Assembly: GCF_000484695.1 (NCBI RefSeq)
Contig: NZ_AXVR01000001.1
Location: 264,022-328,021, forward strand
Reading direction: 5' to 3'
Source: Salinispora cortesiana
GTDB taxonomy: Bacteria > Actinomycetota > Actinomycetes > Mycobacteriales > Micromonosporaceae
DNA: 64,000 bases
Shown here: positions 30,907 to 40,138 of the stretch, piece by piece
Layout of the letters: every line of letters begins with the position of its first letter
How positions within the stretch are numbered: the stretch's first letter is position 1
Notes under the pieces: generated by a model
What the model saw: only the letters and a program-made list of their open reading frames with translations
What the model was told of the DNA's origin: nothing
Databases searched by the model: none
Translations under genes and position numbers: made by a program

Positions 30907-31406
30907 GCGTCCTGGTCCGCTCCGTCAAGCCGGCTGACCATGCCGCGGTCGCCCGGCTGACGGTCGCCGCCTACGAGGCGGACGGGCAGCTCAAGGGGGA
31001 GCACGGGTATGCGGCTGTGCTCGCCGACGTCCAGGATCGGGTGGAGCACGGTGAAGTGCTGGTCGCCGTGGATGCCGGCACCGACGCCGTGCTCGGTTCG
31101 GTCCTCTTCGTCCTGCCCGGTACCCGTTACGCCGAGCTCTCCGGGGCCGGTGAGGCGGAGTTCCGGATGCTCGCCGTGGACCCGGCAGTGCAGGGGCGGG
31201 GAGTTGGTGCGGCTCTGGTGGAGGCATGCGTGGCACGGGCGACCGAGTTGGGCTGCTCCGCCCTGGTGATCTGCATCCGGGATGGCCTCGCCGCCTCGGC
31301 GCAGCGGATCTATCAGCGGCGGGGGTTCACTCGGGCGCCGGAGTTGGACTGGTCGCCGGTGGCCAATGTGCTCCTGCGCGGACTGCGGCTTTCGCTTCCC
31401 ACCTGA
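30903..31406 (+). CDS. GNAT family N-acetyltransferase
   Basis: A 167-residue GNAT acetyltransferase. The acetyl-CoA loop is VDPAVQGRGVGAALVEAC near residue 92, with the preceding strand EFRMLAV and the C-terminal Tyr region RIYQRRGF. The TTG start (30903) overlaps the TB7.3 stop codon (TTGA), implying coupled translation. Its 3' end overlaps the convergent TetR gene by 94 bp. Coupling to a biotinyl protein is unusual and makes a protein-modifying role worth testing; the substrate is unknown. Confidence 0.87.
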   Translation: MSVLVRSVKPADHAAVARLTVAAYEADGQLKGEHGYAAVLADVQDRVEHGEVLVAVDAGTDAVLGSVLFVLPGTRYAELSGAGEAEFRMLAVDPAVQGRGVGAALVEACVARATELGCSALVICIRDGLAASAQRIYQRRGFTRAPELDWSPVANVLLRGLRLSLPT

Positions 31407-32008
31407 GCCGGCGGTCGGTCAGCGGGGGTCGTCGGTCGGGGTGGGCCGATGGCGGCGATGAGCTCGTCGGCCACCTTCAGGGCGACCTCCCTGCGTTCCT
31501 GGTCGGTCAGGCCGGGTGCTCGTACCCCGAACCAACTGCTGTGTACGGAGAAGAGCGCGAGGGCGGCCCGGAGCTGGGCCTCGGGGGAGTCGTCGTCGCC
31601 GCAGAGCAGGTTGGCCAGTTGGAACATCCGCTCCCGCATCCGCTGCCCGGCGGCGAGACTCCGTAACGCCGTCTGGTTCTGTTCGAAGAAGCGCATCACC
31701 GACGGGTATTGCCCGGCGCACATGGTGTCCGCGTACCGACCGATGATGGCCCGTCGGGTGGTCAGTGTGGCGGGTTGGGCCTCGGCCCAGGCGACGAGGT
31801 CATCCAGTCGATCGAGGCGGTCCTCGACGAAGCTGTTGACGATTTCGTCCTTGCTCTTGAAGTGGTAGTAGAGCGCCGCCTTCGTCACGTCGAGCCGTTC
31901 GGCGATCTCTCGGAGTGAGGTCTTCTCGTAGCCCTGCTCGGTGAAGAGCTCCAGGGCGACGGTCTTGATCCGTTCCCGTGTGTTGCTGGTGCTCTCCCGC
32001 ACTCTCAT
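31313..32008 (-). CDS. TetR-family repressor
   Basis: A 231-residue TetR regulator. The N-terminal helix-turn-helix (residues about 10-55) contains ALELFTEQGYEKTSLREIAERLDVTKAALYYHFKSKDEI. The ligand-binding half contains MRFFEQNQTALRSL. ATG 32008 is followed at once by the domain. It is divergent from an MFS exporter, the classical local repressor-pump arrangement; CTTAC/GTAAG repeats in between are a candidate operator. The inducer is unknown. Confidence 0.9.
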   Translation of the reverse strand: MRVRESTSNTRERIKTVALELFTEQGYEKTSLREIAERLDVTKAALYYHFKSKDEIVNSFVEDRLDRLDDLVAWAEAQPATLTTRRAIIGRYADTMCAGQYPSVMRFFEQNQTALRSLAAGQRMRERMFQLANLLCGDDDSPEAQLRAALALFSVHSSWFGVRAPGLTDQERREVALKVADELIAAIGPPRPTTPADRPPAQVGSESRSPRRSTLATGDQSNSGARVNPRR

Positions 32009-32042
32009 CACCTGACCCGCTTGACTGTCATTGGCCCCCCAA

Positions 32043-32062
32043 CTTACCGTACGGCTAGTAAG
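32043..32062. promoter_or_regulatory. Candidate TetR operator between the repressor and exporter genes
   Basis: CTTAC (32043-32047) and GTAAG (32058-32062) form a 20-bp interrupted palindrome, and a further AAGTAAGC lies at 32080-32087. TTAC...GTAA half-sites are common among TetR repressors of DHA2 pumps. Confidence 0.5.
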
Positions 32063-32112
32063 CTGGCTAGCCGGTCGGCAAGTAAGCTCATCACCCCCGA
32101 GGGGAACGACGG

Positions 32113-33669
32113 ATGACCCAGGCAACCCAGGCAGCTCCGGCACCGACGCGACCGAATATCCGGATCGTGCTCTTCAGCCTGATGATCGCCATGATGCTGG
32201 CGATGTTGGACAACATGATCGTCAGCACCGCCCTGCCGAGGATCGTGGGTGAGTTCGGCGGGCTGGACCACTTCACCTGGGTTGTTACCGCCTATGTTCT
32301 CGGGACCACCGTCTCCACTCCGATCTGGGGCAAGCTCGGTGACCTCTTCGGCCGGAAGCCGATCTTCCTGACCTCGGTGGTGATCTTCCTGGTCGGGTCC
32401 GCGCTCTGCGGCATGGCGGGCTCCGACCTGCTCGGCGGGCCGGAGGACGGGATGGTGGAGCTGATCGCCTTCCGCGCGGTGCAGGGCCTCGGTGCGGGCG
32501 GCCTGATGGTCGGGGTGTTGGCGATCATCGGCGACCTGGTGCCGCCCCGCGAGCGGGGCCGCTACCAAGGGATGATTGCCGGGATCATGGCAGTCGCCCT
32601 GGTGGCTGGCCCGCTGGTCGGCGGCTTCATCACCGACCATCTCTCCTGGCGCTGGGCCTTCTATGTCAACCTGCCCCTCGGTGGGGTCGCGCTGGTACTA
32701 CTCGTCGCGACCCTGCGCCTGCCCCGGCATCGCACCGAGCAACGGATCGACTGGCTCGGTGCCGCACTGCTCGCGGTCGGCATCACCGCGATCGTGCTGA
32801 TCACCACGTGGGGCGGCAACGAGTACGCCTGGCGTTCTCCGCAGATCGTTGGTCTGATCGTCCTCGCTGTGGCTTCGCTCGCCGTCTTCGCGGTCGTCGA
32901 GCGGCGGGCGGCTGAGCCGGTCCTGCCGCTTTCACTCTTCGCCAACCGCAACTTCGCGCTGATCTCGGTGATCGGCTTCCTGCTCGGCTTCGCGATGTAC
33001 GGGGCGATGAGCTTCCTGCCGCTCTACCAGCAGACCGTGCAGGGCGCCTCAGCCACCGAATCTGGGCTGCTCCTGCTGCCGTTGATGTTCGGCATGCTGG
33101 TGGTCTCGTTGGTGGTGGGGCGGACGATCACCAGGACCGGCCGGTACCGGGTCTTCCCGATCATCGGCGGTGTGGTGATGAGTGCTGGCATGGTCCTGCT
33201 CACGCGGCTCGACGCGCAGACCGAAGTGGCGGAGTCCTCGCTCTACCTACTCGTGCTCGGCGTCGGCATGGGCTTCCTCATGCAGACGACGATGCTGATC
33301 GCGCAGAACAGCGTTGATCAGCGTGATCTGGGCGCGGCCAGCGGCGCGGCGACCTTCTTCCGCTCGATCGGCGGTTCGTTCGGGATCTCGCTCTTCGGGG
33401 CCGTCTTCGCCAGCCGGCTGGCCAGCTCCCCCGGCGGCGGGATGTTCGGCGGCGGTGAGGCCGGGGCGGCGATGGACCTCGCGAAGCTTCGGGAGCTGCC
33501 GGAGGCGGTCCGGGAGTTGGTTCTCGGCGGCCTCGCCGACGCGATCTCGCACGTGTTCCTGTGGGCCGTGCTGTTCACCCTCGTGGTGCCGGTGCTCGCC
33601 TGGCTCATCAGGGAGATTCCGCTGCGTACCGAGAACGTCCCGGTGCCGGCCGGCGAGGCGGAGCGCTGA
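32113..33669 (+). CDS. MFS drug exporter, DHA2 (EmrB/QacA-like) family
   Basis: A 518-residue exporter with 14 predicted membrane segments. Motif A appears as GKLGDLFGRKP near residue 75, and LDNMIVSTALPRI near 35 is the DHA2 motif D1. GLGAGGLMVG and GPLVGGFITD (motif C, antiporters) follow. The preceding TetR gene probably controls it. The C-terminal cytoplasmic tail is acidic. Substrates cannot be predicted from sequence. Confidence 0.93.
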   Translation: MTQATQAAPAPTRPNIRIVLFSLMIAMMLAMLDNMIVSTALPRIVGEFGGLDHFTWVVTAYVLGTTVSTPIWGKLGDLFGRKPIFLTSVVIFLVGSALCGMAGSDLLGGPEDGMVELIAFRAVQGLGAGGLMVGVLAIIGDLVPPRERGRYQGMIAGIMAVALVAGPLVGGFITDHLSWRWAFYVNLPLGGVALVLLVATLRLPRHRTEQRIDWLGAALLAVGITAIVLITTWGGNEYAWRSPQIVGLIVLAVASLAVFAVVERRAAEPVLPLSLFANRNFALISVIGFLLGFAMYGAMSFLPLYQQTVQGASATESGLLLLPLMFGMLVVSLVVGRTITRTGRYRVFPIIGGVVMSAGMVLLTRLDAQTEVAESSLYLLVLGVGMGFLMQTTMLIAQNSVDQRDLGAASGAATFFRSIGGSFGISLFGAVFASRLASSPGGGMFGGGEAGAAMDLAKLRELPEAVRELVLGGLADAISHVFLWAVLFTLVVPVLAWLIREIPLRTENVPVPAGEAER

Positions 33670-33712
33670 CGCCCGGACGCCCACCGCTGACCCCGAGTCG
33701 GGCTCGACGAGA

Positions 33713-35527
33713 TCAGTGGCGGCGGAAGAATCTCGTGCTGCGCCGCCAGAGGCGGCGCAGCGGTCCGGGCGGCACTGGAGCCGGCGGCCGGCCACCGGTC
33801 ACCGTCCGGGCCAGCGCTCGGGATTCTGGGTCCAGGTCCGGGGTGGCCAGTGCCAGGTGCGCCAGGGACCGGGCGATCGGGACCGGACGGGTTCGTGCCA
33901 CCTCGACCGCATCGGCGAGTCGTTCGGCGACCACCACGGCGACCTCGGGGCGGACCGCCGGGTCGACCCAGGCGACGGTGACCAGGGCGAAGAGCGCGGC
34001 CTCGGTGGCCCAGTCCTCGACGCCCCAGGTCAGGTCCAGCAGCACGGACCGGCGGGTGGAGGTCGGCCACGGCTCGTCGGTGCGATGGTGCAGCAGCCCG
34101 AGGCAGGCCCACACCTGAACGCTGCGGACCCAGAGGGACGGGTCCTGCTCGTCGAGGACCCGGCCCAGCGCGGTCGGTGGGGTCGCCGGCGGATGGGCCA
34201 GCAGACCGAGTAGGTCGGTCAGGTCCAGGGTGGCCAGGGCCACGGCGGCGTCGTACGCCGCCGGCGGATGGGGCCACGCCGGATGCACGAACTGTCGGAG
34301 GTGGTCCGCCGCCAGTGGCGAAGGGGCTTCGACGGCGGGTGTGCCGTCGTGTCGCCACAGGCGCCAGTCCACCGGGCGTCGGGGTTCCCGCGGGTCCGGG
34401 CCCGGCCCCTGCGCCAACTGGGCGCGCAGCCCGGGCGCGGCCCGGGTGAGGGTGTGCAGGGCACTCGGCGGCACCGGCGACTCGAACCGGATGGTGGCTC
34501 CCAGCTGACCGCCGGCATGGCTGGCCCGGAGTGCGTCGACAGCGGGGCCGGTGGCCGGAGTGATCTGCCCAAGCCAGGGTTGGCCGGCGCAGGACTCGGC
34601 GAGGTCGGTGTGTTCGTGGGAGTCCTCCGGGTGCTCCCGGAGGAAATCCGCCAGTGCGACCAGGTGGGCGACATCGCCGTCGCGCTGAAAGCGCAGCCGC
34701 TGGGCGGTGTGTACGGCGCAGTCAAACGTCGGGTCCCGGGCGAGCGCCCGGTTGATCCAGTCGAGCGCCTCGTCCAACTGTCCATGGTCGGCGAGGGTGC
34801 CGGCGATGTCGGCATAGACGGCCAGGTCGTCCGGGTCGTGCGCAACGGCACGTTCCAGCGCCGCGAGGGCGTCTCGGATTCGTCCCGCGCTTCGATAGGC
34901 GTACCCGAGCCACACCTCGCCGATCTTGGATGGCTCGGCGCGCAACCCCTGAGACGCCCACCGAACGGCGAGCGATACCTCGCCGAGCCGCCGGGCCAGT
35001 GCGGAGGCGGCCCCGAACAGCAGCGCGTGTCCGTGATGCGCCGTCACCGCGTTGCGGGCCAGCGTGAGGTACGGAGTGAGGGCGGCTCGGCTGGCTCGGG
35101 GAACCGGATCGGCGGTCGCGGCGCAGATCTGCATGAGAATCTGGGCGATGCGCTCCGGCCCGAGGCGTTCGGCCAGCTCGGGTGCGGTCACCCAGGGCAC
35201 CTCCGCCCACGGCTCGGCCGGCGCGTAGCCGGTTGCCGCAGCGAGCAGGTCCAACCCTTCGGCGGGCCGGCCGGCAGCGGCGAGTAGGTGGGCCCGGGCG
35301 ACCACGGTTCCGACGAAGACGTTCTGGTGCAGGGGAAAGAGGTCGAGCCCGTCGCCGTCAACGGCGGCGAGCCGGGAGAGTAGCTCGTGGGCCTCGGGAA
35401 GGGTCGGCGCCTGCGCCAGCGCCCCCGCGATGTGGGCGGCGGCGTGCGCCAGATCGCCCGCGGTGAGGGCTAGTCGGGCCAGGGTGAGTTCCTCCGCCGC
35501 CGGCAGGTCTCGCTCGTCCGGGGACAC
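33713..35527 (-). CDS. Tetratricopeptide-repeat protein
   Basis: A 604-residue soluble protein. TPR-like helices are clearest at residues about 180-300 (AYRSAGRIRDALAALERAVAHDPDDLA; DHGQLDEALDWINRALARDP). The C-terminal half is Trp/Leu-rich with no known enzyme motif, ending in a basic tail WRRSTRFFRRH. GTG 35527 follows a GGGAGAAGA site; the frame is open to 35746 but without support. Probably a scaffold; no partner is evident. Divergent from the SIS gene. Confidence 0.78.
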   Translation of the reverse strand: MSPDERDLPAAEELTLARLALTAGDLAHAAAHIAGALAQAPTLPEAHELLSRLAAVDGDGLDLFPLHQNVFVGTVVARAHLLAAAGRPAEGLDLLAAATGYAPAEPWAEVPWVTAPELAERLGPERIAQILMQICAATADPVPRASRAALTPYLTLARNAVTAHHGHALLFGAASALARRLGEVSLAVRWASQGLRAEPSKIGEVWLGYAYRSAGRIRDALAALERAVAHDPDDLAVYADIAGTLADHGQLDEALDWINRALARDPTFDCAVHTAQRLRFQRDGDVAHLVALADFLREHPEDSHEHTDLAESCAGQPWLGQITPATGPAVDALRASHAGGQLGATIRFESPVPPSALHTLTRAAPGLRAQLAQGPGPDPREPRRPVDWRLWRHDGTPAVEAPSPLAADHLRQFVHPAWPHPPAAYDAAVALATLDLTDLLGLLAHPPATPPTALGRVLDEQDPSLWVRSVQVWACLGLLHHRTDEPWPTSTRRSVLLDLTWGVEDWATEAALFALVTVAWVDPAVRPEVAVVVAERLADAVEVARTRPVPIARSLAHLALATPDLDPESRALARTVTGGRPPAPVPPGPLRRLWRRSTRFFRRH

Positions 35528-35691
35528 GTTCTTCTCCCGCCGTGGTGGTATGCGCTCCGGTCGGCCAGCGTAGTGATAGTGAGGATTTTTAGCGATGGTT
35601 GAGCGCTGCTGTTCGTTGTGTTGCGCTTGGGCGCTTAAAAGTGCAAGACTGAACACAAACGCGCGGGAATCGCGCACCAGGAGGAGTTTCT

Positions 35692-36744
35692 GTGACGCGT
35701 CCAGGGGCCGGCATGGCCGCCGACATTGACGAGCAGCCGGCGGCATACGCCCGCCTGCTCTCCGCCGAGCATGCCGGGCCGATCGCTCGGGTCGCCGCCG
35801 CCATCGCCGAGCACCGACCGCGGCACGTGGTGTTCACCGCCCGTGGCACCTCAGACCACGCCGCGCTCTACGGCACCTACCTGACCGAGATCCGGTTGGG
35901 TCTGCCCGCCGGGCTCGCCTCGCCCAGCTCCGTCACCGCGTACGGCGCCCGCCCGGACCTCTCCGCCGCGCTCGTGGTCGGGGTGAGCCAGAGCGGCGGC
36001 TCCCCGGACCTCACCGAGGTGCTGCGGGCCGCCCGGAACTCCGGCGCGCTCACCCTCGCGGTCACCAACGCGCCGGACTCGCCGCTCGCCGAGGCGGCGG
36101 AGCTGAGCGTGGACATCGCCGCCGGGCACGAACGGGCAGTGGCCGCCACCAAGACATACACGGCTGAGCTGCTCGCCCTGCTCATGTTGGTGGAGGGCAT
36201 CCGGGCTGGCGACGGCGTGCTGCCGGCCGCTGAGCGCAGCGCCCTCGACACGCTGCCCGAACTCGCCGCGCGTACCCTCGCCGACCCGACGCCCGCCCAG
36301 CTCGCCCCCCGGTACCGGTTCGCCGCGCAGCTGGTCACCACCGGCCGGGGGTACGCGTACCCGACCGCGCGGGAGGCCGCGCTGAAGCTGATGGAGACCT
36401 CATACCTACCGGCGCTCGCCTTCTCCGGCGCCGATCTGTTGCACGGTCCGCTCGCCATGACCGATCCGGACGTGCCAGTGCTCGCGGTGGTCGGCTCCGG
36501 CCCCGGCGGCCAGGCGATGGGGGAGGTGCTGCCACGGCTCGGCGAGCGCCGCGCCGATGTGGTGGTGGTCGGCTCGGCGGAGGTGCCCAGCACGACGCGG
36601 ATCGCCGTTCCCGAGGTTGACGAGCGGTACGCGCCGCTGCTGGACATCCTGCCGCTGCAGCGCCTGGCCCTGGCGCTCGCGCTGGCCCGAGGCGAGGACC
36701 CGGACGCGCCCCGGGGCCTGAAGAAGGTCACCGCGACGATGTGA
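35692..36744 (+). CDS. SIS-domain sugar-phosphate isomerase/deaminase (GlmS C-terminal-like)
   Basis: A 350-residue protein with two SIS domains, like the isomerase half of GlmS but without the glutaminase domain. First SIS: FTARGTSDHAALYGTYLTE and GVSQSGGSPDLTEVL; second SIS: GRGYAYPTAREAALKLMETSYLPALAFSGADLLHGP. Members act as glucosamine-6-phosphate deaminases/isomerases in amino-sugar catabolism (AgaS/NagB-II type). The GTG start has a perfect AGGAGG. The upstream region has TTGTGTT/AACACAA inverted elements. No DasR-type site was seen. Confidence 0.87.
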   Translation: MTRPGAGMAADIDEQPAAYARLLSAEHAGPIARVAAAIAEHRPRHVVFTARGTSDHAALYGTYLTEIRLGLPAGLASPSSVTAYGARPDLSAALVVGVSQSGGSPDLTEVLRAARNSGALTLAVTNAPDSPLAEAAELSVDIAAGHERAVAATKTYTAELLALLMLVEGIRAGDGVLPAAERSALDTLPELAARTLADPTPAQLAPRYRFAAQLVTTGRGYAYPTAREAALKLMETSYLPALAFSGADLLHGPLAMTDPDVPVLAVVGSGPGGQAMGEVLPRLGERRADVVVVGSAEVPSTTRIAVPEVDERYAPLLDILPLQRLALALALARGEDPDAPRGLKKVTATM

Positions 36745-36769
36745 GCCCCGGCGTGGCAGGCTGGGCGGC

Positions 36770-38296
36770 GTGTCCACGCTGCGCGACCTCGCCGACGAGC
36801 ACACCCAGCTACGTCCCGCTGACATCGATCATCTGCACCGGATCGCGGGCGACTGGCAGTTGCTCTCTGACATGTCCTTTGCCGACCTGCTGCTCTGGGT
36901 GCCGGTGGGCGAGGACGGGACGTTCCTCTGCGTGGCCCAGGTTCGCCCGACCACCGCGCCCACCGCGTACCAGCATGACCAGGTAGGCCGCATCACCGGT
37001 GGGCCAGAGGTGGACCACCTGGAGGTCGCCTACCGGCGCGGCCGGATCTGGCGGGAGGGCGATCCGGTCTGGTACGGGGACGTGCCCGCGCGGCACGAGG
37101 CGATCCCGGTGCGGCTGCGGGCGGCCGACGGTGAGCAGGCCGAGGTGATCGCCGTGGTCGGCCGGGACACCAACCTGTCGACCGCCCGGACCCCCAGCCA
37201 ACTGGAGCTGAACTATCTGACCACGGCGGACGACCTGGCGCAGATGCTCGCCGACGGCACCTTCCCGCCGCCCCGGCACCCGGGGGAGACCACCTCGGCT
37301 CCCCGGGTCGGCGATGGGCTGGTCCGGCTGGACGCGGGGGGCAGGGTGACGTATTCGAGCCCGAACGCGCAGTCGGCGTACCGGCGGGTTGGCTACGCCT
37401 CGGACCTGGTGGGGGAGGACCTCGCGGCGCTGCACCGGCGCCTCGCCGACGACCCGCTGGAGGGGACCGACGCGGCCAACGCGGCGCTCGCCGCGCTTCG
37501 GGGCGAGGCACCGCCCCGCCGGGAGATCAACGCGCGCGGGGCGACCATGCTGACCCGGGCGCTACCGCTGATCCCCGCCGGAGTGCCGATCGGCGCGCTG
37601 GTACTGGTCCGCGACGTCACCGAGGTCCGACGCCGGGACCGAGCGTTGATGACCAAAGACGCCACCATTCGGGAGATCCATCACCGGGTGAAGAACAACC
37701 TCCAGACGGTCGCCGCCCTGTTGCGGCTGCAGGCCCGCCGGGTAGCCATGCCGGAGGCGCGGATCGCGCTGGAGGAGTCGGTCCGCCGGGTCGCCTCGAT
37801 CGCGCTGGTACACGAGACCCTCTCCATGTCCAACGATGAGGTGGTCGAGTTCGACGGGATCGTGGACCGGGTGGCGAGCGCGGCGACCGAGGTGGCGGCG
37901 ACCGAGTCGACCGTCCGGATGCGCCGTCAGGGCAGCTTCGGCGTGCTCCCCGCCGAACTCGCCACGTCGCTGGTGATGGTCCTCAACGAGCTCCTGCTGA
38001 ACGCCGTCGAGCACGGGTTCCCCGCCGATGACGAGGCCGGTGAGCAGCCGGGAGCCGCCGGCTTCTCCCCCGAGGTGGTGGTCTCGGCGCATCGCTTTCG
38101 CAAGATCCTGCATGTGTCGGTGGCCGACAACGGTGGTGGACTGCCGCCGGGCTTCGACGCCGAGCGTGGCGGCAGCCTCGGCCTGCAGATCGTCCGTGCG
38201 CTGGTCACCGGGGAGCTGCGCGGCACGATCGAGCTGCGGACGAGTGCCAGCGGCGGCACCGAGGCGCTGCTCGTCCTGCCCCTCAACCGACTGTGA
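36770..38296 (+). CDS. pdtaS: Two-component sensor histidine kinase PdtaS
   Basis: A 508-residue soluble HWE/HisKA_2 kinase. The N-terminal PdtaS-type GAF domain (residues about 1-150) is followed by a PAS domain (about 175-290). The H-box EIHHRVKNNLQTVAALLRLQ is near 300, and the HATPase domain has VLNELLLNAVEHGFP and VADNGGGLP. The mycobacterial orthologue phosphorylates the antiterminator PdtaR (an ANTAR regulator) and senses NO/copper. No pdtaR is next to it, as in mycobacteria. GTG 36770 is 26 nt after the SIS gene. Confidence 0.92.
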   Translation: MSTLRDLADEHTQLRPADIDHLHRIAGDWQLLSDMSFADLLLWVPVGEDGTFLCVAQVRPTTAPTAYQHDQVGRITGGPEVDHLEVAYRRGRIWREGDPVWYGDVPARHEAIPVRLRAADGEQAEVIAVVGRDTNLSTARTPSQLELNYLTTADDLAQMLADGTFPPPRHPGETTSAPRVGDGLVRLDAGGRVTYSSPNAQSAYRRVGYASDLVGEDLAALHRRLADDPLEGTDAANAALAALRGEAPPRREINARGATMLTRALPLIPAGVPIGALVLVRDVTEVRRRDRALMTKDATIREIHHRVKNNLQTVAALLRLQARRVAMPEARIALEESVRRVASIALVHETLSMSNDEVVEFDGIVDRVASAATEVAATESTVRMRRQGSFGVLPAELATSLVMVLNELLLNAVEHGFPADDEAGEQPGAAGFSPEVVVSAHRFRKILHVSVADNGGGLPPGFDAERGGSLGLQIVRALVTGELRGTIELRTSASGGTEALLVLPLNRL

Positions 38297-38351
38297 CCAC
38301 CACGGGCGTGCGGCGTCGGCCAACGGCGCGCCTCGGGCGATGCGGCGCTGG

Positions 38352-39800
38352 CTAGCGGCGTACCAGGGCGACGGTCAGCCCAGGGGGGTGCCAGACCTGC
38401 TCGACCACTCGTCCGTCGCGCAGCGCCGTCCCCTTCGCGCCGGGTACGGCGGCCAGCGGGTCGTCGTGCCGACCGGCCAGCACCAGCCAGACCCGATCCG
38501 CGTCGGCCAGGCACCGGGCCGGGCGGGTGCACTCGGCGGCCCACAGGTCACCCCGGCGGGCCGGGCTGGCGGTGAGCAGCACGTCCTGGGGGCGGTGGTC
38601 GCCCAGGTGATAGGCCAGGCCCAGGTCGAGGAAGAGCCAGCCCTCCCGGGGCGAGTAGACGACCGCGTCGGTGGGGCGCTGGCCATCCGCCACGATCTGG
38701 GCCGCCCCGGCGTAGTCGACCAGAGCCGAGCGGGGCCACTCGTGGGTACGCCGCAGCGCCGCCTGGGCCGGCAGGCCGAGCGCCCCGGCCAGGGCCACGA
38801 CGGTCAGCGCCGGTAGCAGCGGCACCCCGGCCAGGGCGACACCGGCCAGCAGACAGCCGAACGGCACCACGAAGACCAGGTATCGGGGTACCCAGAGGGG
38901 GGCAACCGCGCCGACGGCGAAGACCAGCAGCACCGGCAGGAGCACGGCCAACCCGGGCAGCAGCGCCGACCGCCCCAGCACTGCGGCGCCGAGTGCGGCG
39001 AGCCCGACCAGCAGGCCCCCGACCACCCCGCTCTGCGTCACCGACCCGGCCAGCGCGGCGAGATCGCCGGGGCGGGCGGGGTCCACCCAGTCGAGCTGGC
39101 GGGCGTGCTGGCCGTGGGCGACCCAGAGCAGCGGACCGACCAGCAGCACCACCGGCACGAGCGCGAGCAGCCCGGCTCCAACGATGCGTCGGTCGGGGTA
39201 CCGCCGCCGGGCGGCGAGCACCACCACCGCGTGGGCCGGGAGCAGGGTGAGGGCGACCAGGTGGGTCAGGCCCAGCGTGGCCAGCGCGGCGGCGTAGCCG
39301 GCCCAGCGGATTCGAGGTCCGGCCCGCCGGCCCGCCGGCACCGGAGCTACGGCAACGACCAGCAACAGCGTCGCCAGGACGGCGAGGGCGGTAGCCAGCG
39401 CGTACGGGCGGGCCTCCTGTCCATACCGGGAGGTGCTGGGCAGCACCGCGAAGAGGAGGCCGGCGAGCAGCCCGGCCGACCGACCGTACAGCCGGGCGCC
39501 GAGGAGCGCGGTCAGGGCCGCGGCGGTGGTCATGGCGAGCACGGCCGGCAGCCGCAGGGCAGCCACCGAATCGCCCGCTCCGGCCACCCAGAGGTGCATC
39601 AGCAGGTAGTACGGCCCGGTTGCCGCGTCGATCGTGCCGGCGAGCCGGACCAGGTCGCCGAGCGGGCGGGTGGCGGCGCTCCACGTCGCCAACTCGTCTC
39701 GCCAGAGCTGCGCCCCGGCCACGTCGGTGAGGGTGACCGCGAGCGTCAGCAGCGCCGGCGGCAGCCACACCGGCAGCTGCGGCACGGTTCGCGCGCCCAT
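38352..39800 (-). CDS. GT39/ArnT-like membrane glycosyltransferase
   Basis: A 482-residue polytopic membrane protein with about ten hydrophobic helices. An acidic DE residue pair in the first loop (QLWRDELATWSAATRPLGDL near residue 30-50) is the sugar-phosphate-binding motif of GT-C enzymes. The C-terminal part is soluble and probably periplasmic. ATG 39800 follows GAGG. A longer frame to 40004 runs across the promoter of the sulfur operon and is rejected. Likely uses a polyprenyl-phosphate sugar; the acceptor is unknown. Confidence 0.82.
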   Translation of the reverse strand: MGARTVPQLPVWLPPALLTLAVTLTDVAGAQLWRDELATWSAATRPLGDLVRLAGTIDAATGPYYLLMHLWVAGAGDSVAALRLPAVLAMTTAAALTALLGARLYGRSAGLLAGLLFAVLPSTSRYGQEARPYALATALAVLATLLLVVAVAPVPAGRRAGPRIRWAGYAAALATLGLTHLVALTLLPAHAVVVLAARRRYPDRRIVGAGLLALVPVVLLVGPLLWVAHGQHARQLDWVDPARPGDLAALAGSVTQSGVVGGLLVGLAALGAAVLGRSALLPGLAVLLPVLLVFAVGAVAPLWVPRYLVFVVPFGCLLAGVALAGVPLLPALTVVALAGALGLPAQAALRRTHEWPRSALVDYAGAAQIVADGQRPTDAVVYSPREGWLFLDLGLAYHLGDHRPQDVLLTASPARRGDLWAAECTRPARCLADADRVWLVLAGRHDDPLAAVPGAKGTALRDGRVVEQVWHPPGLTVALVRR

Positions 39801-39920
39801 GTCGCTGAGCCTCGCACAGCCCCGGGGCCCCGGGGGCCGGACCGGAACACCGCCGACCGTGATGTGGGATGCCGCACCCGAACCTTGGCTGCTTCGGTGA
39901 CGCCGTGGCAGCATAACGTC

Positions 39921-40007
39921 ATGGCTGCCGCCGTTGTTCGCTACTTCGTGGCCCGTCGCCACGTCGATTTTGGCCGCGTGCGCAGCGCGATCTGTCCGGC
40001 CCACTGA
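39921..40007 (+). CDS. Cysteine-containing leader peptide upstream of sir
   Basis: A 28-codon ORF ending RRHVDFGRVRSAICPAH. Short actinobacterial peptides with the R-R-H-[IV]-D-x-x-R-V-x-S-A-[IL]-C pattern precede sulfur-assimilation genes and are annotated as putative leader peptides. The single Cys codon lies four codons before the stop. A stem-loop follows (40011-40034) before sir. The likely role is sensing cysteine supply through ribosome movement; no catalytic role is expected. Confidence 0.75.
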   Translation: MAAAVVRYFVARRHVDFGRVRSAICPAH

Positions 40008-40010
40008 CGA

Positions 40011-40034
40011 CGCCCGACCCAGCTGTCTCGGGCG
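40011..40034 (+). promoter_or_regulatory. Stem-loop between the sulfur leader peptide and sir
   Basis: CGCCCGA (40011-40017) pairs with TCGGGCG (40028-40034), starting 3 nt after the leader stop. It would be covered by a ribosome terminating or stalling at the end of the leader. No U-tract follows, so the mechanism may be Rho-dependent or translational. Confidence 0.45.
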
Positions 40035-40138
40035 CTCTGCGCCGGCTGCTCAGCCCCAGCCCAGCCCGTCGTGCCGGGGCCGGCCACCGCGCTCGGCGCA
40101 GCGGCCACGAGGCATCGCAGACAATGGAGGACGCCACG

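Noticed and set aside
35528..35691. DasR (dre) site upstream of the SIS gene
   Set aside because: The consensus ACTGGTCTAGACCACT-like palindrome is absent; only TTGTGTT/AACACAA inverted elements are present, which fit no regulator I can name.
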